DNA of 64,000 bases, taken from assembly GCF_005281345.1 (NCBI RefSeq), contig NZ_SZXJ01000101.1:229371-293370 (forward strand), written 5' to 3'. The notes under the pieces were generated by a model. It searched no databases. It saw only the letters and a program-made list of their open reading frames with translations, and was not told the origin of the DNA. This DNA is from Citrobacter sp. wls619 (GTDB lineage Bacteria > Pseudomonadota > Gammaproteobacteria > Enterobacterales > Enterobacteriaceae). The position numbers and the translations under genes were made by a program. Position 1 is the first letter of the stretch. Each line of letters starts with the position of its first letter. Positions 8,098 through 21,076 of the stretch are shown here, piece by piece.

Positions 8098-8211
8098 GGG
8101 TGGGGGCCCTGCCAGCTACATCCCGGCACACACGTCATCTGCCCTGGCTGCTTCCTTCCGGACCTGACCTGGTGAACAGAGTAGCGTTGCGGGAGAACCA
8201 ACAGAGCCCCC
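8098..8211 (-). ncRNA. ffs: 4.5S RNA of the signal recognition particle
   Basis: The minus strand gives a 114-nt RNA starting GGGGGCUCUG and ending GGGCCCCCACCC, the length and sequence of E. coli 4.5S RNA. The ends pair to form the long hairpin, and the conserved apical part with CAGGUCAGGUCCGGAAGGAA, the Ffh-binding region, is present. It binds Ffh to form the bacterial SRP that targets nascent membrane proteins to FtsY. The 5' end is made by RNase P from a short leader; a matching promoter lies about 25 bases upstream. Confidence 0.97.
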
Positions 8212-8243
8212 ATTGAGAGCGTTGTTAACCAACGCGCAGGCGC

Positions 8244-8272
8244 ATTATCACTGCTGCACCCTGTAATTGCAA
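8244..8272 (-). promoter_or_regulatory. Sigma-70 promoter of ffs
   Basis: On the minus strand TTGCAA (8272-8267), a 17-base spacer and GATAAT (8249-8244) form a good sigma-70 promoter. It is followed by a GC-rich discriminator (GCGCCTGCGCG) typical of growth-rate and stringently controlled stable-RNA promoters. The predicted start near 8237 leaves a leader of about 25 nt. Confidence 0.8.
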
Positions 8273-8365
8273 CCCATCCCGCATCGGATGCTGTTTTCTT
8301 GTGCAATGAAGCTTCACTACCTCGTCATTCGGGATTATGCTGGAGGATTAGCGCAGGAATAAACG

Positions 8366-8677
8366 ATGGATATACAAGACTCTTTCCCTCAACGCGTCTG
8401 GCAAATCGTTGCCTCAATCCCCGAAGGATTCGTCACCACCTATGGCGATGTCGCCAGGCTTGCTGGCTCACCGCGCGCTGCACGCCAGGTGGGCGGTGTA
8501 CTCAAGCGACTGCCCGAAGGTAGCACCCTGCCCTGGTATCGCGTGGTTAATCGTCACGGAATGATTTCACTGACTGGACCTGACCTGCAACGACAACGTC
8601 AGGCATTGCTGGCGGAAGGTATTGTGGTTTCAGGGAGTGGACAAATCGATTTACAGCGCTATCGCTGGGTGTACTAA
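8366..8677 (+). CDS. ybaZ: Alkyltransferase-like DNA damage-binding protein
   Basis: The 103-residue protein is an Atl protein, related to O6-alkylguanine-DNA alkyltransferases but lacking the acceptor cysteine. The usual PCHRV is PWYRVV here, with Trp57 replacing Cys. It binds O6-alkylguanine lesions, flips the base and flags them for nucleotide excision repair. The helix-turn-helix part and the arginine-finger region (SPRAARQVGGVL) are intact. The start at 8366 follows a GCAGGAATAA ribosome-binding region; the E. coli annotation is a little longer at the N-terminus. Confidence 0.92.
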   Translation: MDIQDSFPQRVWQIVASIPEGFVTTYGDVARLAGSPRAARQVGGVLKRLPEGSTLPWYRVVNRHGMISLTGPDLQRQRQALLAEGIVVSGSGQIDLQRYRWVY

Positions 8678-8708
8678 CCCTCTCCAGATGGAGAGGGGTA
8701 GAATGCCC

Positions 8709-9278
8709 TTAGTACTGTGTCGGGGCAGGAACTGCGGAAGACGGATTCACCTGCGTGGGTGACGTTGACGGTACCGTTGTCGCGGCGCCACCGCTCGCCT
8801 GTACTGGAACGGCCGTCTGCTGGACCGGGACCAGGGTCAGGTCAGCTTTAGTCCCGCCCTGATTGATAACCGTCTGGACGGTATCAGTAATAAAGACCAG
8901 TTTATCATTCACCGTAATCGCCGCACTCAGCAGAATACGGGCGTTCGGCTGAATATCTGCCGGGTTAAACGGGAGCACGAAGCTGAATGGTGCTTGTTTA
9001 CCCTCGGTACGCACAACTTTTTGCGACAGCACTTTTGACGGTGCATCGGCAAGCGACGCATCTGACAGTGTGACGGTCAGCACGGCATCCGGCGGTAAGG
9101 CCACCTTCTGGCGGATCCATACCGTACCAGACACATTCGGCTGTTGAATTTTTGACTGTGTGTCAGCAATTGACGTATTAGGACTTGGCGCAGGTGTTTG
9201 AATATCAGCACTTTTACCAGCACAGGCCGCCAGAGCGACCGCAACCGCTAAACCACTTACCATGTGCACGAGTTTCAT
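8709..9278 (-). CDS. ybaY: YbaY, outer-membrane lipoprotein
   Basis: The 189-residue protein begins with a lipoprotein signal peptide and a lipobox LAAC with Cys19 as the lipidated residue; the next residues (AGKS) favour outer-membrane sorting. The core from about residue 45 to 150 is a YbaY-type beta domain (VSGTVWIRQKVALPPDAVLTV). The tail is rich in Pro, Thr, Ser and Gln and probably disordered. Function is not established. It is a single gene, convergent with ybaZ and divergent from tesB. Confidence 0.93.
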   Translation of the reverse strand: MKLVHMVSGLAVAVALAACAGKSADIQTPAPSPNTSIADTQSKIQQPNVSGTVWIRQKVALPPDAVLTVTLSDASLADAPSKVLSQKVVRTEGKQAPFSFVLPFNPADIQPNARILLSAAITVNDKLVFITDTVQTVINQGGTKADLTLVPVQQTAVPVQASGGAATTVPSTSPTQVNPSSAVPAPTQY

Positions 9279-9490
9279 TAAATTCTCCTTCTCATCTATG
9301 CACCAGCGAGAACTTTCCTCGCCAGAAGAGTGGTTAACAAAAACATAACATGACTAAGTGTGGCACAAATTAGCAATTTCTGCTTGTAATAGGCCTGTAA
9401 TTCAGACAATTGCACCCATCGGACCACTTTCAAAATTGCGTTATACTCTGCCTACCTCGCGGCGAGAACGCTATTACCTGGAGAGCACGT

Positions 9491-10351
9491 ATGAGTCTGG
9501 CACTGAAAAATTTGCTGACATTGTTAAATCTGGAAAAAATTGAAGAAGGACTCTTTCGGGGCCAAAGTGAAGACTTAGGGTTACGTCAGGTTTTTGGTGG
9601 ACAAGTTGTCGGTCAGGCGTTGTACGCCGCGAAAGAGACCGTGCCGGAAGAGCGTCTGGTGCACTCCTTCCACAGCTACTTTTTACGTCCGGGCGATAGC
9701 CAAAAGCCTATCATCTATGATGTCGAGGTGCTGCGCGATGGTAACAGCTTCAGCGCCCGCCGCGTTGCCGCGATCCAGAATGGGAAACCCATTTTTTATA
9801 TGACTGCCTCTTTCCAGGCACCAGAAGATGGGTTTGAGCATCAAAAAGAGATGCCGGCAGCGCCTGGCCCTGAAGAGCTTAAATCAGAAACTGAGATCGC
9901 CCGTTCGGTCGCTCACCTGCTGCCGCCGCTGTTGAAAGAAAAATTTATCAACGACCGCCCGCTGGAAGTCCGTCCGGTGGAGTTTCATAATCCGTTAAAA
10001 GGTCACGTTGCCGACCCGACTCGCCAGGTGTGGATCCGCGCGAACGGCACGCTGCAGGACGATCTTCGCGTACATCAGTATCTGCTGGGTTACGCTTCTG
10101 ATCTGAACTTCCTGCCCGTTGCTTTACAACCGTATGGCATTGGTTTTCTGGAAAAAGGGATTCAGATCGCTACGATCGACCATTCTATGTGGTTCCATCG
10201 TCCTTTTAATATCAATGAGTGGTTGTTGTACAACGTAGAAAGTACATCGGCCTCCGGTGCCCGGGGGTTTGTACGCGGGGAGTTTTATACCCAGGACGGC
10301 GTGCTGGTCGCCTCTACCGTGCAGGAAGGGGTCATGCGTAATCGCAATTGA
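9491..10351 (+). CDS. tesB: Acyl-CoA thioesterase II
   Basis: The 286-residue protein is a double-hotdog thioesterase that hydrolyses medium- and long-chain acyl-CoA esters in the cytoplasm. The catalytic triad residues Asp204, Thr228 and Gln278 are all present, in the segments [18 protein letters not shown] and STVQEG. The start at 9491 gives the standard family length; an in-frame ATG lies further upstream at 9410 but has no family support. A REP-type repeat separates it from the convergent amtB. Confidence 0.97.
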   Translation: MSLALKNLLTLLNLEKIEEGLFRGQSEDLGLRQVFGGQVVGQALYAAKETVPEERLVHSFHSYFLRPGDSQKPIIYDVEVLRDGNSFSARRVAAIQNGKPIFYMTASFQAPEDGFEHQKEMPAAPGPEELKSETEIARSVAHLLPPLLKEKFINDRPLEVRPVEFHNPLKGHVADPTRQVWIRANGTLQDDLRVHQYLLGYASDLNFLPVALQPYGIGFLEKGIQIATIDHSMWFHRPFNINEWLLYNVESTSASGARGFVRGEFYTQDGVLVASTVQEGVMRNRN

Positions 10352-10354
10352 TGT

Positions 10355-10414
10355 CTTATCCGGCCTACAGACTACATCGTCGTAGGCCGGATAAGCGTTT
10401 AGCGCCATCCGGCG
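10355..10414. repeat. REP/BIME element between tesB and amtB
   Basis: Two inverted copies of the REP core (CTTATCCGGCCTAC and GTAGGCCGGATAAG) followed by CGCCATCCGGCG form a palindromic unit in the gap between convergent genes. Confidence 0.88.
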
Positions 10415-10424
10415 GATTGAAACA

Positions 10425-11711
10425 TCAGGCGTTGTAGGCGTTTTCGCCGTGGCTGTTCACATCCAACCCTTCGCGCTCCTGCTCTTCCGGTACGCGCAGA
10501 CCTACCGTCATGTCCGCCAGCTTATAGCCAATGAAGGCTACGACACCGGACCAGACAATGGTGATCGCCACGCTTTCCAGTTGCACCAGCAGCTGATGCC
10601 CCATGGTAACGCCTTCGGCAAAGCCCACTCCGCCCAGAGAGCTGGCGGCGAATACGCCAGTCAGGATACAGCCGACAATGCCACAGACACCGTGAACACC
10701 GAAGACATCACACGGGTCATCAACGCGCAGAAAGCGCTTCAGCATCGTCACTCCCCACAGCCCTGCCAAACCGGCAACCACGCCGATGATCAACGCACCA
10801 CCAACACCGATATAACCACAGGCAGGCGTCACACCAACCAGACCCGCAATGGCGCCAGAACAGGCTCCCAGCAATGATGGTTTGCCACGCAGCGCCCATT
10901 CACCGAAGATCCAGCCGAGAATAGCGGCCGCAGTTGCAACAACGGTATTCACGAAGGCCAGTGCGGCAATTTCATTCGCCATACCCGCTGAACCGGCGTT
11001 AAAGCCAAACCAGCCGATATAGAGAATAGCCGTACCGGTAAAGACCATTGGCAGGTTATGCGGCTTAAACGCTTCTTTGCCAAAACCGACGCGTTTACCA
11101 ATCAGATAAGCCCCAACCAGGCCGGCAATCGCGGCGTTGATATGGACTACCGTGCCGCCAGCAAAATCCAGCGCACCGTGCGTAGCCAGCAAACCACCAC
11201 CCCAGACCATATGTGCAATAGGGATGTAGGACAGCGTCAGCCACACCACCACAAAAATCAGCACCGCTGAGAAGCGAATACGTTCAGCCAGCGCCCCGAC
11301 AATCAGCCCAACGGTGATACAGGCGAAGGACCCCTGAAAAGCAACGTGGATGTACTGGTAGAAGCTCCCCGTCACCGCCGTCAGTGCAATATTCTTCAGC
11401 ATGACCCAGTTGAAGTTGCCGAAGAAATTATTCCCTTCGCCAAAAGCCAGCGAGTAGCCATAAACCACCCACAAAATACAGACCAGAGCGAATGTCACCG
11501 TAACCTGAGTCAGCATTGACAGCACGTTCTTACCGCGAATCAATCCGCCGTAGAACAGCGCAATGCCAGGGATTGTCATAAACAGCACCAGCGCGGTACA
11601 GATCATCATAAAAGCGTTATCGGCTTTATCCGCGACCGCCGGTGCCGCCATCGCCAGTCCCGGCAGCAGCGCCAGTGATGCAATACCCGTTTTCATCGTT
11701 GCTATCTTCAT
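10425..11711 (-). CDS. amtB: Ammonium channel AmtB
   Basis: The 428-residue preprotein has a cleavable signal peptide (about 22 residues ending AMAAP) and eleven membrane helices. It forms a trimer in the inner membrane that conducts ammonia/ammonium. The twin-histidine pore residues lie in YIPIAHMVWGG and FGVHGVCG. The cytoplasmic C-terminal region is intact for GlnK binding. The start at 11711 gives the known length; a longer in-frame start at 11729 has no family support. It is the second gene of the glnK-amtB operon, 31 bases after glnK. Confidence 0.98.
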   Translation of the reverse strand: MKIATMKTGIASLALLPGLAMAAPAVADKADNAFMMICTALVLFMTIPGIALFYGGLIRGKNVLSMLTQVTVTFALVCILWVVYGYSLAFGEGNNFFGNFNWVMLKNIALTAVTGSFYQYIHVAFQGSFACITVGLIVGALAERIRFSAVLIFVVVWLTLSYIPIAHMVWGGGLLATHGALDFAGGTVVHINAAIAGLVGAYLIGKRVGFGKEAFKPHNLPMVFTGTAILYIGWFGFNAGSAGMANEIAALAFVNTVVATAAAILGWIFGEWALRGKPSLLGACSGAIAGLVGVTPACGYIGVGGALIIGVVAGLAGLWGVTMLKRFLRVDDPCDVFGVHGVCGIVGCILTGVFAASSLGGVGFAEGVTMGHQLLVQLESVAITIVWSGVVAFIGYKLADMTVGLRVPEEQEREGLDVNSHGENAYNA

Positions 11712-11742
11712 TTTTTGGTTTCCTATCACTGTGTGCCAGACG

Positions 11743-12081
11743 TTACAGTGCGGCTTCGTCGGCTTCGCCGGTACGAATACGAATCACACGTTGCAGCTCG
11801 GCGACGAAAATTTTGCCGTCGCCAATTTTTCCGGTGTAGGCGGCCTTACTGATGACATCAATTACGCCATCCAGTTGGTCATCAGCAATTGCCACATCAA
11901 TCTTCACTTTGGGTAAGAAGTTGACGCTGTATTCCGCTCCCCGGTACAACTCAGCATGACCTTTTTGTCGGCCAAACCCCTTCACTTCGGTGACGGTCAG
12001 CCCCTGAATACCCATAGACGACAATGCTTCACGGACGTCTTCCAGTTTGAACGGTTTGATTACCACGGTAACCAGCTTCAT
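11743..12081 (-). CDS. glnK: Nitrogen regulatory PII protein GlnK
   Basis: The 112-residue PII protein senses ATP/ADP and 2-oxoglutarate and is uridylylated at Tyr51 by GlnD when nitrogen is scarce. Tyr51 is present in the T-loop (ELYRGAEYSV). The unmodified form plugs AmtB. C-terminal nucleotide-binding features (TGKIGDGKIF, IRTGE) are intact. A textbook sigma-54 promoter and an NtrC-type palindrome lie upstream, so the operon is activated by NtrC-P under nitrogen limitation. Confidence 0.98.
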   Translation of the reverse strand: MKLVTVVIKPFKLEDVREALSSMGIQGLTVTEVKGFGRQKGHAELYRGAEYSVNFLPKVKIDVAIADDQLDGVIDVISKAAYTGKIGDGKIFVAELQRVIRIRTGEADEAAL

Positions 12082-12133
12082 AGATCCCCTCCAGTCAGAA
12101 TTCAGTAGTGGCTGCAGATACACATGCTGAACA

Positions 12134-12150
12134 TTGCAAGGGGTGTGCCA
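12134..12150 (-). promoter_or_regulatory. Sigma-54 promoter of glnK-amtB
   Basis: On the minus strand TGGCAC (-24) and TTGCA (-12) are spaced exactly as in the sigma-54 consensus, in TGGCACACCCCTTGCA. The predicted start is near 12124, about 43 bases before the glnK ATG. Confidence 0.92.
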
Positions 12151-12213
12151 GGAATGAAAAACGCGGGATGATTCAGCCGCACGGGGTACGGCGAGGATAG
12201 AAAAAGAAAAAAC

Positions 12214-12229
12214 GCACTATAACGGTGCA
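12214..12229. promoter_or_regulatory. NtrC-binding palindrome upstream of glnK
   Basis: GCACTATAACGGTGCA matches the NtrC consensus form (TGCACxxxxxxxGGTGCA). It is about 95 bases upstream of the predicted sigma-54 start, a typical enhancer position. A further GTGC...GCAC arrangement just upstream (12232-12250) may be a second, weaker site. Confidence 0.75.
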
Positions 12230-12260
12230 TAGTGCGTTACATTTTTGCACCAGATTGTTG

Positions 12261-12329
12261 ATTGCCGGATGGCGGCGAAAACGCTTCTTCAGGCCTACGA
12301 TACCGCGTGGCCGGATAAACGCTGCGCCA
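12261..12329. repeat. REP/BIME element after mdlB
   Basis: Inverted REP-type cores (TTGCCGGATGGCGGCG and GGCCGGATAAACGC) occupy the region just beyond the mdlB stop codon and before the NtrC site of glnK. Confidence 0.8.
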
Positions 12330-15873
<3,544 letters not shown>

Positions 15874-15917
15874 GCGTTATGTCCTGACAAGATTTCCGGC
15901 GATAAGCGCCGGGAGAA

Positions 15918-16376
15918 TTATTCAATAGGTAGAGCAGTCGTGTATTTAATCTGTTCCATCGCAAAACTGGAGGTAACGTCAGACAGGCCCGGTACGCTAT
16001 TCACCAGACGCTTATAAAAATCATCATAGCGTTTCATATCAGCAACCTGCACCCGCATCAGGTAGTCGTACTCCCCAGCCATTCGCCAGAAACCCAGCAC
16101 CTCCGGCATCCCACTCACTTCGGTGACAAAGCGGCAGTACCACTCGCTGCTGTGATGCTGGGTTTTGATCAGCACAAACGCGGTGAGTCCCAGCCCCAGT
16201 TTCTCTGGATCCAGAAGAGCAACCTTGCCCAGCAGAATGCCGTCATCCTCAAGCCGCTTGAGCCGTTTCCAGCAGGGGGTGGTCGTCAGATTAACGGCAT
16301 CGGCTAACGCCTGCAAAGAAAGGGTGCAGTCTTGTTGTAGTAGGCCAAGCAGCTTACGGTCAATTTTGTCTAACAT
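15918..16376 (-). CDS. decR: Lrp/AsnC-family cysteine-responsive regulator DecR
   Basis: The 152-residue protein (YbaO) has an N-terminal helix-turn-helix ([24 protein letters not shown]) and a C-terminal RAM ligand-binding domain. In E. coli DecR activates cysteine detoxification genes (cyuPA) when cysteine is in excess. Here it is divergent from a cysteine desulfhydrase gene, which is the likely target. The start at 16376 gives the family length; an in-frame upstream ATG at 16478 would run into cdsH. A small palindrome at 16389-16403 lies in the intergenic region. Confidence 0.94.
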   Translation of the reverse strand: MLDKIDRKLLGLLQQDCTLSLQALADAVNLTTTPCWKRLKRLEDDGILLGKVALLDPEKLGLGLTAFVLIKTQHHSSEWYCRFVTEVSGMPEVLGFWRMAGEYDYLMRVQVADMKRYDDFYKRLVNSVPGLSDVTSSFAMEQIKYTTALPIE

Positions 16377-16388
16377 ATCCACTCCACA

Positions 16389-16403
16389 GAGAAGAATTTT
16401 CTC
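16389..16403. promoter_or_regulatory. Candidate DecR-binding palindrome
   Basis: GAGAAGAATTTTCTC is an imperfect inverted repeat with exact GAGAA/TTCTC arms, 12 bases upstream of the decR start in the 116-base gap shared with cdsH. Lrp-family sites often have this form. The assignment is inference. Confidence 0.4.
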
Positions 16404-16492
16404 CTTACATTCTATTTTAAAGGCTAAATGGCAACAATTTTTTCCGTGCTTTTCGCTATTCTGGGCACAAAATGACAAATGGATATCTATTA

Positions 16493-17548
16493 ATGATGAA
16501 TAGCTCCTGGGTTAAAAACGCCATCAATGAAATCAACGCGGATTACCAGCGTTCTGCGGATACGCACCTCATTCGTCTGTCGCTACCGGCGTTTCCGGGT
16601 ATTCAGCTCTATTTAAAAGATGAGAGCACGCATCCAACCGGTAGCCTGAAACATCGCCTGGCACGCTCACTGTTTCTCTATGGACTGTGTAATGGCTGGA
16701 TTAAAGAAGGCACCACGATTATCGAATCATCCTCCGGTTCAACGGCGGTCTCTGAGGCCTATTTCGCCCGTCTGCTTAGACTGCCATTTATTGCCGTTAT
16801 GCCTTCCTGTACGGCAAAACGCAAAATTGAACAGATTGAATTTTACGGCGGTCGCTGCCATTTCGTGGAAAGCGCCTGCGAAATCTATGCGGCTTCTGAA
16901 CAGCTGGCACGTGAACTGAACGGGCATTATATGGACCAGTTCACCTACGCTGAACGCGCGACTGACTGGCGTGGTAACAACAATATTGCCGACAGTATCT
17001 TCCGCCAGATGCAGTGCGAGCCCAACCCCGTCCCCCGCCATATCGTGATGAGCGCAGGAACCGGTGGCACCTCTGCAACCATTGGCCGTTATATCCGCTG
17101 TCAGGGCTACGACACTCGTCTGATGGTGGTAGACCCGGAGAACTCGGTCTTTCTGCCTTACTGGCAGGATCGCGATGCAACATTACGCAGCCCGGTCGGC
17201 AGCAAAATTGAAGGCATTGGCCGTCCACGCGTAGAGCCTTCTTTCATCCCTGATGTGGTTGATGAAATGTTGCGCGTTCCGGATGCCGCAAGCGTGGCCA
17301 CCGCGCACTGGCTGGAGACGCAGCTAGGCCGTAAAGTGGGCGCCTCAACCGGAACCAACATGTGGGGAACGTTACAACTTGCCGCTCGGATGCGCGATGC
17401 AGGAGAAACGGGGTCGCTGGTTACGTTGCTGTGCGACAGCGGCGAACGCTATCTGGAAACCTATTACAACCCGCAGTGGGTCGAGGCACACATCGGTGAT
17501 TTAACGCCATCGAAAGCAGAACTTGCCCGCCTGCTGAACACCCATTAA
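16493..17548 (+). CDS. cdsH: PLP-dependent L-cysteine desulfhydrase
   Basis: The 351-residue protein is a fold-type II PLP enzyme of the cysteine synthase/cystathionine beta-synthase family. The Schiff-base lysine is Lys53 in [10 protein letters not shown], the substrate loop is SSSGST near 79-84, and the phosphate-binding loop is [10 protein letters not shown]. Position next to the DecR gene matches Salmonella cdsH, which breaks cysteine to pyruvate, ammonia and sulfide. The gene is absent here in E. coli K-12. Start choice is uncertain: ATGs at 16472, 16493 and 16496 are in frame, and none has a strong ribosome-binding site. Confidence 0.82.
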   Translation: MMNSSWVKNAINEINADYQRSADTHLIRLSLPAFPGIQLYLKDESTHPTGSLKHRLARSLFLYGLCNGWIKEGTTIIESSSGSTAVSEAYFARLLRLPFIAVMPSCTAKRKIEQIEFYGGRCHFVESACEIYAASEQLARELNGHYMDQFTYAERATDWRGNNNIADSIFRQMQCEPNPVPRHIVMSAGTGGTSATIGRYIRCQGYDTRLMVVDPENSVFLPYWQDRDATLRSPVGSKIEGIGRPRVEPSFIPDVVDEMLRVPDAASVATAHWLETQLGRKVGASTGTNMWGTLQLAARMRDAGETGSLVTLLCDSGERYLETYYNPQWVEAHIGDLTPSKAELARLLNTH

Positions 17549-17552
17549 TCGG

Positions 17553-17584
17553 TCAAAAAAAAGCCAGACGCTAAGGTCTGGCTT
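17553..17584 (-). terminator. Terminator of cof
   Basis: A 9-bp stem (AAGCCAGAC / GTCTGGCTT) is preceded on the plus strand by eight A residues, giving a T-run for minus-strand transcripts from cof. It lies between the convergent cdsH and cof. Confidence 0.85.
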
Positions 17585-17599
17585 GCTGGAAGGGATCTC

Positions 17600-18418
17600 T
17601 CATTCGGGGGAATAAGGTAGATTTGGATTGTCCAGCCAATGCGTCAAAAAGTGTGATACCGCCTGATTGCGGCAATGCCCAATCACCGATAAATGAGGCA
17701 GCGCAGCAATAAGCTGCGGCATCGCGTTCCCCATAATCAGACCACGCCCAACGCGGCCCAACATTTCACGATCGTTCATGGCGTCGCCAAACGCCATGCA
17801 GTCAGCCATGGAATAACCCAAGTGATCGCTCAGTACCGCCAGCGCAGAGCCTTTGTTACAGCCCAGCGGCAGCACTTCAAGACAATCAACCGCGGAAAAA
17901 CAGAGATTCGCCTGCTCGCCCAGCGCGTCATTCAACTGAATACGCAGGCGAACCAAATCATCATGATCGCCACAGAAGCAGATTTTCGTGACCTGATGAG
18001 CAGGAATACGCTTCACATCCACTATCTGATAACGAAATCCGCTGTACACATGCGCTTGCAACAGTGACGGGATCTCTTGCCCGGTGAACCAGCCATTGTC
18101 ATTAAAAACATGCATGCTGGCCTGCGTTTCCCACCGCTGGTGCAATACGATATCGGCAACCGAGGGAGCCAGATCCTGACGATGCAATACATCGCCTTCC
18201 AGCGAGTGAATACGCGTCCCGTTACCGGTGATTAAAAAGGCGTCCAGCGAGATCGAGCCCAAAATATGGCGCATCTCCAGCACATGACGACCGGTCGCAA
18301 ACGTCAGCGTGATATCTCGTTCACGCAGGCGTGCCAGCGTCGAAAGGGTTTCATCACCTAAGTGGTGATTCGGCATCAAAAGGGTGCCATCCATATCAAA
18401 TGCAGCCAGACGAGCCAT
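17600..18418 (-). CDS. cof: HAD-family phosphatase Cof (HMP-PP hydrolase)
   Basis: The 272-residue protein is a Cof-type HAD hydrolase. Motif I DMDGT gives the nucleophile Asp8 and acid/base Asp10; motif [11 protein letters not shown] binds magnesium; the cap domain lies between. E. coli Cof hydrolyses the thiamine precursor 4-amino-2-methyl-5-hydroxymethylpyrimidine diphosphate and some sugar phosphates and PLP. The start at 18418 gives the known length; an ATG four codons upstream is in frame. The gene is convergent with cdsH and divergent from ybaE. Confidence 0.95.
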   Translation of the reverse strand: MARLAAFDMDGTLLMPNHHLGDETLSTLARLRERDITLTFATGRHVLEMRHILGSISLDAFLITGNGTRIHSLEGDVLHRQDLAPSVADIVLHQRWETQASMHVFNDNGWFTGQEIPSLLQAHVYSGFRYQIVDVKRIPAHQVTKICFCGDHDDLVRLRIQLNDALGEQANLCFSAVDCLEVLPLGCNKGSALAVLSDHLGYSMADCMAFGDAMNDREMLGRVGRGLIMGNAMPQLIAALPHLSVIGHCRNQAVSHFLTHWLDNPNLPYSPE

Positions 18419-18562
18419 TTCTTTCTCCACACTGTGACGCGGTTAACTTGTGATTCAGTATCTCCTGAGATATACGGAAGTAATAGTGAATAGATAATAT
18501 AAATTGTTCCGGGTTTCTCTGCGCAAAAACCGTTAACGGGCATCCTGAAGGATAAAGTATCA

Positions 18563-20263
18563 ATGCGTCTGCTTAATCGCCTGAACCAGTATCAACGCCT
18601 GTGGCAGCCTTCGAACGGAGAGCCGCAGTCAGTCACCGTCGGGGAACTGGCTGAACGCTGCTTTTGCAGCGAGCGCCATGTCCGTACCCTGCTCAGGCAA
18701 GCGCAGGATGCTGGCTGGCTGGAGTGGCACGCTCAATCCGGACGCGGGAAACGCGGAGCATTACGTTTTTTGGTCACTCCGGACTCGCTGCGCAACACGA
18801 TGATGGAGCAGGCACTGCAAAAGGGTGAACAGCTCAGCGTACTGGAACTGGCTCAACTGGCCCCCGGGGAATTAAGAACCCTGCTGCAGCCGTTTATGGG
18901 CGGGCAATGGCAAAATGATACGCCAACCCTGCGTATCCCCTATTATCGCCAGCTCGAACCTTTGCATCCTGGATTCCTGCCCGGTCGTGCAGAGCAGCAC
19001 CTTGCCGGGCAGGTGTTCTCTGGCCTGACTCGTTTTGACAGCCACACGCAACGCCCCTGCGGCGATTTAGCCCACCACTGGAATATCTCTGCTGACGGTC
19101 TGCGCTGGGATTTCTATATTCGTTCCACCCTGTACTGGCATAACGGCGATGCGGTCAGCAGCACACAGCTACATCAACAGCTGTTGAAGCTGTTAGCGCT
19201 ACCCGCGCTGAATAAGCTGTTTATCAGCGTAAAACGCATTGAGGTGACGCATCCCCAGTGCCTGACCTTTATTCTGCATCGCCCCGATTTCTGGCTGGCG
19301 CATCGTCTGGCAAGCTACAGCAGTCACCTGGCGCATCCGGACCATCCGTTTGTAGGTACCGGCCCGTTCCGGTTGACGCTGTATACCCCTGAGCTGGTGC
19401 GCATCGAGAGTCACGATCACTACCACCTGAGTCATCCGCTATTGAAAGCCATTGAATACTGGATAACCCCGCAGCTTTTCTCCCAGGATTTGGGCACCAG
19501 CTGTCGCCATCCGGTGCAAATTGCAATAGGTAAACCAGAGGAACTGCCCATGCTAAGCCAGGTGAGTAGCGGGATCAGCCTCGGTTTTTGCTATCTCACG
19601 CTCAGAAAAAGCGCGCGACTGAATACGCAGCAGGCCCGTCGACTGGTCAATATTATCCACCGTTCTTCCCTGCTACAGACGCTTGAAGTGGATGAAAACC
19701 TCATTACCCCCAGCAATGCCCTGCTGCCAGGATGGACGATCCCACAATGGGATGCGCTGGACGAGGTGGCGTTGCCGGAAAAACTGACGCTGGCCTACCA
19801 CTTACCCGTCGAACTGCATACGATGGCGGAACAGCTGCGCCAGGCGCTGGCAAAACAGGGTTGTGAATTAACGCTTATTTTTCATAATGCTAAAAACTGG
19901 GATGGCGATCATCCTTTAGCCCAGGCCGATCTGATGATGGGCGACAGGCTGATTGGCGAAGCGCCTGAATATACCCTCGAACAGTGGCTGCGCTGCGATC
20001 AGCTCTGGTCACACGTTCTGAATGCACCCGCATATACTCATCTGCAGACCACGCTGGATGCTTTGCAAATTCAGGCAGATGAGGATGATCGTCATGCGGC
20101 TTTACAGCAGGTTTTTGCAACGTTAATGCATGACGCCACGCTTACGCCGCTGTTCAATTATCACTATCGAATTAGCGCTCCGCCGGGCGTAAATGGCGTA
20201 CGTTTGAATCCGCGCGGCTGGTTTGAGTTCACCGAGGCCTGGCTACCGCCGCCTTCAGCGTGA
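18563..20263 (+). CDS. ybaE: SgrR-like transcriptional regulator YbaE
   Basis: The 566-residue protein has an N-terminal SgrR-type winged helix (about residues 5-115, with [16 protein letters not shown]) and a C-terminal domain related to periplasmic solute-binding proteins of the oligopeptide type (about 160-480). It has no signal peptide, as expected for a cytoplasmic regulator that senses a small ligand. Its target and ligand are unknown. The start follows a GAAGGATAAA ribosome-binding site. queC begins 65 bases after the stop. Confidence 0.93.
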   Translation: MRLLNRLNQYQRLWQPSNGEPQSVTVGELAERCFCSERHVRTLLRQAQDAGWLEWHAQSGRGKRGALRFLVTPDSLRNTMMEQALQKGEQLSVLELAQLAPGELRTLLQPFMGGQWQNDTPTLRIPYYRQLEPLHPGFLPGRAEQHLAGQVFSGLTRFDSHTQRPCGDLAHHWNISADGLRWDFYIRSTLYWHNGDAVSSTQLHQQLLKLLALPALNKLFISVKRIEVTHPQCLTFILHRPDFWLAHRLASYSSHLAHPDHPFVGTGPFRLTLYTPELVRIESHDHYHLSHPLLKAIEYWITPQLFSQDLGTSCRHPVQIAIGKPEELPMLSQVSSGISLGFCYLTLRKSARLNTQQARRLVNIIHRSSLLQTLEVDENLITPSNALLPGWTIPQWDALDEVALPEKLTLAYHLPVELHTMAEQLRQALAKQGCELTLIFHNAKNWDGDHPLAQADLMMGDRLIGEAPEYTLEQWLRCDQLWSHVLNAPAYTHLQTTLDALQIQADEDDRHAALQQVFATLMHDATLTPLFNYHYRISAPPGVNGVRLNPRGWFEFTEAWLPPPSA

Positions 20264-20328
20264 AGAAGCTGGTCGGCGACACGCCCAGGCGCTACCATAA
20301 GCGCTTTCGTTATTTGTCAGGAAAAGCC

Positions 20329-21024
20329 ATGAAACGTGCCGTTGTTGTATTTAGTGGAGGCCAGGACTCCACGACCTGTCTGGCGCAAGCGCTACATCAG
20401 TATGATGAAGTGCACTGCGTGACCTTTGATTATGGTCAGCGTCATCGCGCTGAAATTGACGTCGCACGTGATCTGGCCTTAAAACTCGGCGCCCGTGCGC
20501 ACAAAGTTCTCGATGTGACGCTGCTCAGCGAACTGGCTGTCAGCAGCCTGACCCGCGACAATATCCCGGTACCCGATTATGAACCGGACACAAACGGTAT
20601 CCCGAATACTTTTGTGCCAGGTCGTAACATTCTGTTCTTAACGCTGGCGGCAATTTACGCTTACCAGGTACAGGCAGAGGCGGTCATTACCGGCGTTTGC
20701 GAAACCGATTTCTCTGGTTATCCGGACTGTCGTGACGAGTTTGTCAAAGCCCTGAATCATGCCGTCAGTCTGGGAATGGCAAAAGACATCCGTTTCGAAA
20801 CCCCGTTGATGTGGATTGATAAAGCCGAAACCTGGGCGTTGGCCGACTACTGGGGCAAGTTAGACCTGGTGCGTGAAGAGACGCTGACCTGCTATAACGG
20901 GATCAAGGGCAATGGTTGCGGCCATTGTGCTGCCTGTAATCTGCGAGCCAATGGTCTGAACCATTATCTGGCGGATAAGCCGGCGGTGATGGCGGCGATG
21001 AAGCAGAAAACCGGGTTAAAGTGA
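20329..21024 (+). CDS. queC: 7-cyano-7-deazaguanine (preQ0) synthase
   Basis: The 231-residue enzyme converts 7-carboxy-7-deazaguanine to preQ0 with ATP and ammonia in queuosine biosynthesis. The N-terminal PP-loop SGGQDSTT (residues 9-16) binds ATP. Four cysteines near the C-terminus (TCYNG, then [10 protein letters not shown]) bind zinc. The start at 20329 gives the standard length; a longer in-frame ATG at 20260 overlaps the ybaE stop and is not supported. tgt and queA, later steps of the pathway, are also in this window, about 40 kb away. Confidence 0.97.
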   Translation: MKRAVVVFSGGQDSTTCLAQALHQYDEVHCVTFDYGQRHRAEIDVARDLALKLGARAHKVLDVTLLSELAVSSLTRDNIPVPDYEPDTNGIPNTFVPGRNILFLTLAAIYAYQVQAEAVITGVCETDFSGYPDCRDEFVKALNHAVSLGMAKDIRFETPLMWIDKAETWALADYWGKLDLVREETLTCYNGIKGNGCGHCAACNLRANGLNHYLADKPAVMAAMKQKTGLK

Positions 21025-21030
21025 TTGTAT

Positions 21031-21062
21031 TGCCGGATGGCGCTTTGCTTATCCGGCCTACA
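21031..21062. repeat. REP element between queC and fadM
   Basis: A short inverted pair of REP cores (TGCCGGATGGCG and TATCCGGCCTACA) lies between convergent genes, immediately after the queC stop. Confidence 0.85.
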
Positions 21063-21076
21063 TGTACTCAATGCCA

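Noticed and set aside
7989-8306. A 105-codon open frame covering ffs
   Set aside because: The region is the 4.5S RNA gene with its promoter, so coding is not supported.
10355-10414. Palindromes after tesB considered as a CRISPR or phage attachment site
   Set aside because: The cores are standard REP sequences and recur at several other gaps in the window without regular spacers.
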